A stretch of 64,000 nucleotides of DNA from Helicobacter sp. MIT 05-5294 (GTDB lineage Bacteria; Campylobacterota; Campylobacteria; Campylobacterales; Helicobacteraceae). Position numbers and translations under genes: made by a program. Below, in pieces: positions 1-7,416 of this stretch. The notes beneath the pieces are model-generated. The model was not told the origin of the DNA. It was given only the letters and a program-made list of their open reading frames with translations, and did not search any database. The stretch's first letter is position 1, and the number at the start of each line of letters is the position of its first letter. The stretch spans positions 47,552-111,551 of the forward strand of contig NZ_JRPA02000006.1 of NCBI RefSeq assembly GCF_000765675.1, written 5' to 3'.

Positions 1-269
1 GGAAAAAGATAAATCTGTATGGTAAAAAGGAGTTTAAATGTCCCCAACCATTTATCTCCCTTATAAAGTCTATCTACACCAAAAATCCAAAACCAACCCA
101 AAATAGCCCCCAAAAGAAAGCCAATCCATTTGTTTTTAAACGCAATCGCCCTAAGAGATTCCGCTTGCTGGTTTAATATGCTTTCATCAAGGGCTTTAAG
201 GCTATTTAATACGCTTTTAGAAACTTTGCCAGTAAAATACTTTATCAATTCCTCTTGTTGCACTTTCAT
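1..269 (-). CDS. TM2-domain membrane protein, cut by window edge
   Basis: The reading frame is open from the ATG at 269 (complement) to the left edge, so the C-terminus is missing. The 89 visible residues have a charged N-terminal helix (MKVQQEELIKYF...) and then a Gly/aromatic hydrophobic stretch with FLLGAILGWFWIFGVDRLY followed by KGDKWLGTFKLL. This matches the TM2 pattern: hydrophobic hairpin, Asp/Arg-Tyr, then K-x-G. The SD GAGGA lies directly on the ATG. The GTG two codons further in, at 263, has better spacing and may be the real start. TM2 proteins are small inner-membrane proteins without a defined reaction. The family call is from pattern only. Confidence 0.6.
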   Translation of the reverse strand, partial: MKVQQEELIKYFTGKVSKSVLNSLKALDESILNQQAESLRAIAFKNKWIGFLLGAILGWFWIFGVDRLYKGDKWLGTFKLLFTIQIYLF

Positions 270-524
270 TCCTCAAATAAAGTTTTATTCATTTTCTAAT
301 TCTGCAAAGAACATATAGAATCCGCAGGGATTTTTCCATTCCATTGTCCTACCAAACTCGCAATTGCACCATTTTCCATACATTTATCCTTAAAACTAAA
401 ATTAAAAGCAGGGATTCTAGTTTAGAATCAATTAAATAAAAACAAAGCAATTATTCCTTTGTTAGAGATTATGATAAATTCCATCAACATTCCTTACAAA
501 ATCTATTTTTTAAGGAATATCCAA

Positions 525-751
525 ATGCAAACAAATCCAAATCAAAAAAGCTACTTTTCCGCTCCAAACTCACACAGCGCGACATTGCAGGGATTCTGCA
601 AATTGACACCAAAACGCTTTATAATTGGAAAAAGCGCAAACCCAACCTCTACCGCATTATTATGCTTGGTTTTAAGTTTGAAGAAATGCTAAATTTAAGC
701 AAAAAACATTATGAGGAATTACTTGAAATTGAATCTACTCTTTCACAATAG
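525..751 (+). pseudogene. Small helix-turn-helix protein, frameshifted at an A6 tract
   Basis: An ATG at 525 has a good upstream SD (AAGGA) and starts MQTNPNQK, but the frame then degenerates. The -1 frame, entered at the A6 run 544-549, reads KKLLFRSKLTQRDIAGILQ and continues through IDTKTLYNWKKRKPNLYR to a TAG at 749-751. That part looks like a helix-turn-helix DNA-binding protein of about 75 residues. It has no start codon of its own. One extra A in the run would join the halves. This may be a mutation, an assembly error or a slippage site. Function is unknown; similar small HTH proteins occur on mobile elements. Confidence 0.45.
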
Positions 752-907
752 CACAAAAGGATTCTACGAAAACCCAACAATTCAGTAGAATCCTTAAATA
801 CGATTCGTTTTTTATTATTTTACTTTAAGCTTATATTAATTTAATAAAAATAGTCGTAAAATAACCATTTTATTTTTCTTAAATTTAACAATCTCAAGGA
901 AAGCAAA

Positions 908-2674
908 ATGCGCAACATTATATTGTTTCTTGTTTTTGGTATTTTAGGGTATTTGTTTTATGAGTCTAGCTCGTTTTTAGGAGCTTGTTCTGGAATCGCA
1001 ATCTTCCTCTATGGCGTAATGTGCCTCAAAAATGGCTTTAGCAACTTCAGCACCTTCATCGAACGCGTATTGAAAAAATGGGCAAACACCGCAACAAAAA
1101 GCTTGATTTTTGGCGCAATCTCTACGATGATTATGCAAAGTAGCGGACTTGTCTCCGTCCTTGCAATCTCGTTTTTAAGCGCAGGATTCATCACTTTAGG
1201 ACAAGGAATCGGTATCATCTTTGGAGCGAATCTCGGCACAACAATCGTTGCATGGGTTATCGCAATTGCCGGAGTGAAGTTTGATATTTCCTCTATCACA
1301 ATGCCTTTGTTGGTTTTTGGCGTGATTTTAAATCTCCAAAACTCCAAAACCTCCAAAGCCTTTGGCTCAATCCTCTGCGGAATCGGATTTTTCTTTCTTG
1401 GAATCTCACTTGTTAAAAGCGGATTTAATGAGCTAAAAGACATTGTAGATATTGCACAATATGGACATTTAAGCGGAATCTTGGGTGTTTCTTTGTTTGT
1501 GTTAATTGGGGTTGTGCTTACCGTGATTATGCAAAGCTCCAATGCAAGTTTGCTTGTCGCAATCACGATTTTAGCTGCTGGGCAAATGAGCTATGAAAAC
1601 GCGCTTGGCTTTGCAATTGGTTCTAATATCGGTAGCACGGTTATGGCAATCATCGGTTCTATTGGCACGAACATCACGGGCAAACGACTTGCCGCAGCGC
1701 ATTTACTTTTCAATAGCGCGACAGCACTTGTTGCGGTTGTTTTCTTGCATCAAATGATGTATGTCGTGCGCCTCTTTTGTGATTTTGTCGGAATCGCAAG
1801 TGATGATTATATCTTACAGCTCACCGCATTCCATACGCTTTTTAATATCGTTGGAATCGCGCTTATGATGCCTTTTATTGAAAGAATGGTTTGGTTGCTT
1901 GAAAAATACATTGTGGATAAAAAAGAAAAAGATTACGAACCAATCTATCTTAATTATTCTATTGTAGAATATCCAGATACTGCAATTGAAGCGTTAAAAA
2001 ACGAAATGGAACATTTATATGATAACTGCTTTATGGTCCTCACTTATGCGATAGGATTCACACGCAAAGAGATTCATTCTAATACGCCATTTCGTGAGAT
2101 TATCGCGCATAAAAAGCTTTATAGAAGAGAAGTGGATTTTGATAATTTTTACAAGAAAAACATTAAATACTTGTTTGATAAAATCTTTGATTTTGCAACC
2201 ATTGCACAAACGCACACCAACGATAAAGAGCAGATGAATGAAATTGCACATATCAAAAATGCGGCGCGTAGGGCAGTGGAATCTATCCACCAGCTCAAAA
2301 TGCTTTACCGCAATTTCAAAGACGCAACACAAACCAACAACGAGGCATTAAAAGAACTCTATAATGAAATGCGGATTGATTTGGCGGAACTTCTACGCAG
2401 TATTGAAAATTTAGAAAAAAGCTCCGATGAGAATATCCAGCTCATTCTAGCAAGTATTCGCAAAGGTTCTGCACTCCTAGACCAAGCCGATGACAATGCG
2501 ATTAGCAAGATAGAAAAGCTCATCTTAGATAATAAAATCAGCGCAACAAATGTTTCGTCTATTCTTAATGATATTGATACTGCCAACAAAGTTAGCAAAG
2601 ACTTACTTGCGATGACACAACATCTCTATGCTGCATATTCCACACCAAGCCCAACTGCCAATCCCAAAGCCTAA
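908..2674 (+). CDS. Na/Pi cotransporter family protein with PhoU-like C-terminus
   Basis: 588 residues. It is predicted to be an inner-membrane sodium/phosphate symporter of the NptA/YjbB family. Two inverted-topology repeats carry the family QSS signature: IMQSSGLVSVLAISF near residue 77 and IMQSSNASLLVAITI near residue 203. Each is followed by a Gly-rich helix (FGANLGTT, AIGSNIGST). About eight hydrophobic helices fill residues 1-345. The soluble helical tail, about 370-580, resembles PhoU and is rich in charged heptads. The start is set by the SD AAGGAAAG, six bases before the ATG. The gene stands alone, converging on the leftward transglutaminase gene with a shared hairpin between them. 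Substrate is inferred from the family. Confidence 0.85.
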   Translation: MRNIILFLVFGILGYLFYESSSFLGACSGIAIFLYGVMCLKNGFSNFSTFIERVLKKWANTATKSLIFGAISTMIMQSSGLVSVLAISFLSAGFITLGQGIGIIFGANLGTTIVAWVIAIAGVKFDISSITMPLLVFGVILNLQNSKTSKAFGSILCGIGFFFLGISLVKSGFNELKDIVDIAQYGHLSGILGVSLFVLIGVVLTVIMQSSNASLLVAITILAAGQMSYENALGFAIGSNIGSTVMAIIGSIGTNITGKRLAAAHLLFNSATALVAVVFLHQMMYVVRLFCDFVGIASDDYILQLTAFHTLFNIVGIALMMPFIERMVWLLEKYIVDKKEKDYEPIYLNYSIVEYPDTAIEALKNEMEHLYDNCFMVLTYAIGFTRKEIHSNTPFREIIAHKKLYRREVDFDNFYKKNIKYLFDKIFDFATIAQTHTNDKEQMNEIAHIKNAARRAVESIHQLKMLYRNFKDATQTNNEALKELYNEMRIDLAELLRSIENLEKSSDENIQLILASIRKGSALLDQADDNAISKIEKLILDNKISATNVSSILNDIDTANKVSKDLLAMTQHLYAAYSTPSPTANPKA

Positions 2675-2687
2675 AAGGCTTGGGATT
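2660..2687. terminator. Bidirectional hairpin terminator between convergent genes
   Basis: AATCCCAAaGCC pairs with GGCTTGGGATT around the loop TAAAA. The stem includes the stop codon of the phosphate transporter and lies just before the end of the leftward gene that stops at 2699. There is no long T tract, so termination strength is uncertain. Confidence 0.55.
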
Positions 2688-2698
2688 CCACACAAATC

Positions 2699-3559
2699 TT
2701 ATACAAACTGATAACGCGCGTCTTTTCTAATATCGTAAATTTCTGTCGCTTGTCCATTTTTGTTGTGCTTGAAATACAAAATAGGCGGCACAAAAGGATA
2801 GAATCCCATAAACATAAACCATTCTTTGTTGTATTTAAAAGTCGTGTGATGATTGGCGTCAATTTGCGTTTGGATAAACTCCTCATATTCTTGCGTTTTA
2901 TCTGTCCAAAACTCATTAGAAAAGAAGCTTAAAACCTTTCGTTTGCAATAGGGATTGGCGATAATCTCTTGCACTCCGATATTAAAATAAACATTAAAAG
3001 TCGGGTCTAAAATCTGCCATTTCTCATCAATAAAAACTTCAACAAACCCATGCGCCCAACCAAAAATATCACTATAACTTATCACGCGACTTTGGATTCC
3101 GAATTTTTCTAACAACATCTCTAGCGCATAGGGCTTCTGCCCACAATGCCCAAATTTCAGCTGCGTAAAGTAGTCTATCAAATCTTTAAGGCTAACTTTT
3201 TCCTCTACTCCTCTTGGTGTATAATGTTTGCTTTGGTGAATAAATACATTGAGATAAAAAGCGAGGGAGAGGGCTTTTGAGATTCCGCGAGATTCTAATT
3301 CTTTTTCTAATTGTTTTTGTTTTTTGGCAAAATCCTTTTGCAAAGCCTCTAGCAAACTCTCCAAACTTTCTTGAAGTTTGGAGTTTGGAATCTTTGGCTT
3401 CTTTTTAGCGTCTAATTTATTGGGGGGGGGGGCAACTAAAGCATTCTTGAAGATTACCTTATCTAAATCAATGCGAAGCGGGAAATATTCCTGCACTTCA
3501 AAAGGTCTAATGCACGAAGAAGAATAATTGTATTGTCTTTTGGTATCAATTTGATACAT
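2699..3559 (-). CDS. Transglutaminase-like protein, phase-variable (C11 tract)
   Basis: 286 residues. The papain-fold triad of transglutaminase-like proteins can be read as Cys139 in FGHCGQKPYALEML, His170 in GWAHGFVEVFIDEKW and Asp185 in LDPTFNVYF. A basic, coiled-coil-prone region (about 50-95) precedes this core. No signal peptide is seen. The coding strand has eleven Cs (3422-3432 on the + strand), read as GCC CCC CCC CCC for Ala43-Pro46. Any gain or loss not divisible by three truncates the protein near residue 50, so this is the ON length. The ATG is two bases after the stop of the nucleotide-sugar dehydrogenase gene, with its SD (GGGAGG) inside that gene, so the two are probably translationally coupled. 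Substrate is unknown; a link to surface polysaccharide is inferred from the neighbour. Confidence 0.7.
   Translation of the reverse strand: MYQIDTKRQYNYSSSCIRPFEVQEYFPLRIDLDKVIFKNALVAPPPNKLDAKKKPKIPNSKLQESLESLLEALQKDFAKKQKQLEKELESRGISKALSLAFYLNVFIHQSKHYTPRGVEEKVSLKDLIDYFTQLKFGHCGQKPYALEMLLEKFGIQSRVISYSDIFGWAHGFVEVFIDEKWQILDPTFNVYFNIGVQEIIANPYCKRKVLSFFSNEFWTDKTQEYEEFIQTQIDANHHTTFKYNKEWFMFMGFYPFVPPILYFKHNKNGQATEIYDIRKDARYQFV
3422..3432. repeat. G11/C11 homopolymer inside a coding region
   Basis: Eleven consecutive Gs on the + strand, Cs in the leftward transglutaminase-like gene, near its 5' end. Tracts of this kind are established slipped-strand contingency switches in Helicobacter and Campylobacter. 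At this length the gene is in frame. Confidence 0.9.
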
Positions 3560-3560
3560 T

Positions 3561-4814
3561 CTAAAGCCTCCCGCTTACTTGTTCTTTTGGCAAAATGCCT
3601 TTGAGGTCATAAACGACAACCTTACCGCGATGACTAAAATCTAGCGTTTTAAACTCATCGTGCGCGACTGCGATAATCACCGCTTGATAATCTTGCAATC
3701 TAAACTGCTCCATTTCTTGCAAAATCAAGCCATATTCTTTTTTGACCTCATCGCTATTTGCCCATGGGTCATAAATCTCTACTTTGCATTCAAAATCTTG
3801 CAGCTCTCTTATCACATCTACCACGCGAGAATTACGAATATCCGGACAATTTTCTTTGAAAGTAATGCCAAGAATCGCAACCTTGCCCCCAACGATTTGG
3901 TGCGCGTTTTTAATCATAAGCTTAATGACTCTTTCTGCGACAATCACGCCCATATTGTCGTTAATATGTCTTCCCGCTAGAATCACTTGTGAATGATAAC
4001 CTAGAGATTCCGCTTTGTGCGTGAGATAATAAGGATCTACGCCGATACAATGCCCTCCAACAAGACCGGGGCGAAAGGGCAAGAAATTCCATTTGCTTCC
4101 CGCAGCTTCTAACACTTCTAAAGTATCAATTCCTAAGCGTTCAAAAATCAAGGCAAGTTCATTGACAAAAGCAATATTAATATCGCGTTGGGAGTTTTCA
4201 ATCACTTTTGCAGCCTCTGCCACCTTGATACTCGGAGCTTTATGCGTCCCTGCAGTGATAATACTCTCATAAAGAGCATTCACTTCCTCTGCGATTTGAG
4301 GTGTAGAACCGCTCGTTACTTTTTTGATATTAGGCAAACGATGCGTTTTATCTCCCGGATTAATGCGTTCAGGAGAATATCCACAAAAGAAATCTACATT
4401 GAATTTCAACCCACTCACTTCTTCTAAAATCGGCACACAATCCTCTTCTGTGCAGCCGGGATAAACCGTGCTTTCATAAATCACAATATCGCCTTTTTTA
4501 AGCACTTTTCCAACACTGCTAGAAGCTTTTTGGAGCGGTGTTAAATCCGGCTTGTTAAACCGGTCAATCGGGGTTGGCACGGTAACGATGAAAATTTGCG
4601 CTTCTTTTAAATCCTCTAAATTCGTCGTAAAATGCAAATTTTTAGCATTTTTTAGCTCCGATTCTTCCACCTCTAGCGTTCTATCATAGCCATTTTTCAG
4701 TTCTTCAATCCGCTTTTGAAAAATATCAAATCCAAAGACTTTATAGGTTTTCCCAAACTCCACAGCTAAGGGCAAACCAACATATCCGAGTCCAATCACA
4801 GCAAGAGTTTTCAT
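3561..4814 (-). CDS. Nucleotide-sugar dehydrogenase (UDP-HexNAc dehydrogenase, TviB/WbpA type)
   Basis: 417 residues, a typical length for the UDP-glucose/GDP-mannose dehydrogenase family. The N-terminus has the Rossmann motif VIGLGYVGLPLAVEFGK, then VTVPTPID and YESTVYPGCTEE. The active-site Cys lies in LVGGHCIGVDPYYLTHKA (about residue 258). The C-terminal domain has ILGITFKENCPDIRNSR. The family oxidises the C6 hydroxyl of a UDP-sugar to a uronic acid with two NAD+. The GGHCIGVDPYYLT and HSQVILAGR signatures fit the Vi antigen/WbpO-type branch acting on N-acetylated hexosamines better than UDP-glucose dehydrogenases. It leads the operon with the phase-variable transglutaminase-like gene. 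SD AAGGAAAG precedes the ATG. The exact sugar is inferred. Confidence 0.85.
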   Translation of the reverse strand: MKTLAVIGLGYVGLPLAVEFGKTYKVFGFDIFQKRIEELKNGYDRTLEVEESELKNAKNLHFTTNLEDLKEAQIFIVTVPTPIDRFNKPDLTPLQKASSSVGKVLKKGDIVIYESTVYPGCTEEDCVPILEEVSGLKFNVDFFCGYSPERINPGDKTHRLPNIKKVTSGSTPQIAEEVNALYESIITAGTHKAPSIKVAEAAKVIENSQRDINIAFVNELALIFERLGIDTLEVLEAAGSKWNFLPFRPGLVGGHCIGVDPYYLTHKAESLGYHSQVILAGRHINDNMGVIVAERVIKLMIKNAHQIVGGKVAILGITFKENCPDIRNSRVVDVIRELQDFECKVEIYDPWANSDEVKKEYGLILQEMEQFRLQDYQAVIIAVAHDEFKTLDFSHRGKVVVYDLKGILPKEQVSGRL

Positions 4815-5075
4815 TTCTTTCCTTATTATGCAAATTTTGACAAAATTTTATCCACATTTTCTAAATACATTCTAAACCTTTGGCAAATCTTTTGGGATTG
4901 TGCGCTTACGAGACTTAAAGTAAAATATGGAATCTTTAAAAAACAAATTTTTAGATTCTACATTTAAAAATACGAAGCAAGAGAAAGCCACCTTAATTTG
5001 CTCCCATTCCCGCAAAGAATCACGACAATGGGGCAAATATTTCCTTATTGCCTCTTGATTTTCAAATGCAGAATC

Positions 5076-6308
5076 TCAATTGATAAAATCCGCCTCTTTA
5101 ACGCCAAAATCCATTTTATAGGGCAAAACTTTCAACCATTGCCCTTTTGTAATAGAATCGCAAGTTTCACCAAAAATCACCAAAGCATTACCCAAAGCCA
5201 TAGGAGTAACTTCCCCAGAACCATATTTGCCATCTTTTACAAAATGCACACAATCTTCTTGAATCTTGACTAAACTCGCCTCTGTGCGCGTTTTGCGCTT
5301 TAGATCTTGCGCGACTTTTAGCATAATAAATTGCGGATAGTAAGCGTTTGCTCCGCTTAATTGACGCAAAAATGGCACAATGAGCAAACGCAACAAAACC
5401 GCCCCTGCCAATGGATTTCCGGGCAATGCAACGATAAATTTAGAATCCAGTTTGGCGACCATTAGAGGTTTGCCGGGTTTGATTTGCACCCCGTCTATTA
5501 CCATTTGTGCGCCACATTCCTTAAGAACTTCTCGCATAAAATCCGCCTCGCCTTTACTTGCTCCCCCACTTGTAAAAATCACATCACTTGGAATCCCTAA
5601 CGCTTCTTTAATGGCTTGGCGATTATCCGCAAGGATTCCTCCATAAGAGCTTTTAAATCCATAACTCTTTAAAATCGCAGCAATCATTGTCGCATTGGAA
5701 TTAAAAATCCGCGCAGAATCGGATTGCTCCCAAATCTCTTGCAGCTCATCTCCACTTGCAAAAATACTAATCTTCAAAGGCACAAAAGTTTTCAAATAAC
5801 TTATACCTTGTGTTGCAAGCAGGGTTAAACAATCCGCATTTAAATCATCTCCTTTTTCTAGCAATCTTGCACCCTTTGTGATTTCCTCACCACATTTGCG
5901 GATATTTGCACCCTTTTTTAGATTCTGTGGCGCGAGAATTTGCTTAGTATTTTGGAATCCCCCCTCAATCTCTTCAAAAGGCACGACACAATCAGCACCA
6001 TTAGGGATTTTCGCACCTGTCATAATTTTCACACATTCCAAATCTCCCAAAGCTGCTTCCGCACAATCCCCCGCGAAAATAGTCTTTTGAATCTTTAGCG
6101 TTTTTCCCGCATCACTCGTTTTTAGCGCGTAGCCGTCCATTGCGGAGTTATCAAAACTTGGCAAAGATTTCTCTACATACACTTCTTCTGCTAAAATCCT
6201 ATCAAGCGCACTTAAAAGCGGCAAAACCTCTGTTTGCAAAAAGAATCCCTGTGCGGCTTTATGCAACGAATCCATAGAATCCCTGATACTCTTAGCTTTA
6301 TCACTCAT
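5076..6308 (-). CDS. moeA: Molybdopterin molybdotransferase MoeA
   Basis: 410 residues, normal for MoeA, which inserts molybdate into adenylated molybdopterin in the last step of molybdenum cofactor synthesis. Visible motifs are SLPSFDNSAMDGYAL (about 50-64), the GDCAEAALG segment, IMTGAKIPNGADCVVP, FTSGGASKGEADFM with the family S/TGGxS pattern (about 245), and IKPGKPLMVAKL followed by ALPGNPLAGAVLL. The ATG has a strong SD (AAGGAGG). It is the last of four leftward genes after selA, selB and the NifS-like gene. That suggests coordinated supply of Mo cofactor and selenocysteine, for example for formate dehydrogenase, which is not in this window. Confidence 0.93.
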   Translation of the reverse strand: MSDKAKSIRDSMDSLHKAAQGFFLQTEVLPLLSALDRILAEEVYVEKSLPSFDNSAMDGYALKTSDAGKTLKIQKTIFAGDCAEAALGDLECVKIMTGAKIPNGADCVVPFEEIEGGFQNTKQILAPQNLKKGANIRKCGEEITKGARLLEKGDDLNADCLTLLATQGISYLKTFVPLKISIFASGDELQEIWEQSDSARIFNSNATMIAAILKSYGFKSSYGGILADNRQAIKEALGIPSDVIFTSGGASKGEADFMREVLKECGAQMVIDGVQIKPGKPLMVAKLDSKFIVALPGNPLAGAVLLRLLIVPFLRQLSGANAYYPQFIMLKVAQDLKRKTRTEASLVKIQEDCVHFVKDGKYGSGEVTPMALGNALVIFGETCDSITKGQWLKVLPYKMDFGVKEADFIN

Positions 6309-6339
6309 CTTTGCCTCCTTAGCCTAAATCTCTAAACTC

Positions 6340-7389
6340 TTATCCCAGACTTCTTAATTGCGAATACTTCATTGCGATTTTTTGCGCAATCTGTGAAATC
6401 AAACTAGGCGCAATATCCAAAAAACTAAGACTTAATAATTCTCTAGATTGTTCCTCGCTATAACCCATTTGGCGCAAAACAAACGAAGGACTTGCGAAGC
6501 CAAAAAGGCATTCTTGCCCATTGATAAGGTGGATTCCATCAAACAACAAGCTTTGAATGAGATTCCGCGCTTTTATGCCTTTAAGCCCCAATGGCAAGGT
6601 GTTTTCGGGAGATTGATAAAACGCATAGCAACATTCGTTGAATCCTAATTTTTCCAAATTTACCCGCAAAGTATCCAAAAACACGCGTGATAAGTCGTTT
6701 TGGAATCGGCTTTGGCCAGTTTTTTTCTTCTCTTGTTGCGCAATAATGGCTTGTCTAAAAACCGCATAGAGATTTTGAATCTCCAAATACACACTAGAGA
6801 TTCCATAAAAATCTTGCGCATTAGAAGCAAGAATGCCAAAAGGACGCAAAAGCCCTAAATTTTCGCCATTAAGCAACATAATATCCGCCTTTGGTAAAGG
6901 CAAATTCAAAGCAAACGCATAGCTCACATCTACCACTTTTAATACACGCATAGGCAGGGATTCCAAAGAATTAAGCGTCAAAATATCTTCATTTAAAAGT
7001 GGCATAATAAAACAATCCGCGCCCCAATCCAACGCCTCATCAATGGAATCTTGCGTAATGCTTCCACTTGCAAAATCAGGCAAAAGCGGAAAAATCTCAT
7101 CTTTGTTTGGTGATTGCAAATACGCCGCATAAAGCATATTATGAGAAGAAAGTGCAAGGGCGACATGATAATATTTGCAAAGATTGCCAAGCAAAAAATA
7201 AAAAGATTCCAAACTAAAACTAAAAGGACGCGCGATTTTCGCCCCCAAAACTTCACAAAGTTCAGCATTTTCTTGGGCAATCTTTTGGGATTGCGTGGGG
7301 GTGATAGCTTGATAATTCACGCTTTTTGCCTGAATCAAACTTTGGTTTAATGCGACATTTAAAGGCGGATTCTGTAATCTATCCAGCAT
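6340..7389 (-). CDS. Degenerate NifS/cysteine-desulfurase-like protein between selB and moeA
   Basis: 349 residues from the ATG at 7389, which has SD GGGAG; an in-frame TTG at 7401 is the alternative start. The fold-type I aminotransferase layout of NifS/IscS can be followed: SSHNML (83) where NifS has the substrate-loop His, FIMPLLNEDILTL (128-139) where NifS has NNEtG, VVDVSYAF (152-159) where it has hvDavQ, and LNGENLGLLRPFGILAS (173-189) where it has sgHKiyGPkG. The PLP-binding Lys is replaced by Asn177, the preceding His by Glu176, and the stacking Gln by Tyr157. It therefore cannot be a normal PLP desulfurase. Being sandwiched in the sel operon suggests a structural or delivery role, for example with selenium or sulfur. 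This is inference from alignment by eye. Confidence 0.55.
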   Translation of the reverse strand: MLDRLQNPPLNVALNQSLIQAKSVNYQAITPTQSQKIAQENAELCEVLGAKIARPFSFSLESFYFLLGNLCKYYHVALALSSHNMLYAAYLQSPNKDEIFPLLPDFASGSITQDSIDEALDWGADCFIMPLLNEDILTLNSLESLPMRVLKVVDVSYAFALNLPLPKADIMLLNGENLGLLRPFGILASNAQDFYGISSVYLEIQNLYAVFRQAIIAQQEKKKTGQSRFQNDLSRVFLDTLRVNLEKLGFNECCYAFYQSPENTLPLGLKGIKARNLIQSLLFDGIHLINGQECLFGFASPSFVLRQMGYSEEQSRELLSLSFLDIAPSLISQIAQKIAMKYSQLRSLG

Positions 7390-7416
7390 TTTAGCTCCCA
7401 ATCTTTCTTCAATTAA

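Noticed and set aside
130..318. 62-codon frame on the + strand
   Set aside because: It is antisense to the TM2-domain gene, which has recognisable family sequence.
296..379. 27-residue minus-strand frame (MENGAIASLVGQWNGKIPAD...) with SD AAGGA upstream of the TM2 gene
   Set aside because: Too short to judge and not recognised; an overlapping 32-codon frame is equally possible. Left out as a gene.
544..550. AAAAAAG as a classical -1 frameshift heptamer in the HTH gene
   Set aside because: The codon phase is CAA AAA AGC, not A-AAA-AAG in register, and no downstream stimulatory hairpin was seen.
1009..1566. 185-codon antisense frame within the phosphate transporter
   Set aside because: Mirror frame of a convincing membrane protein.
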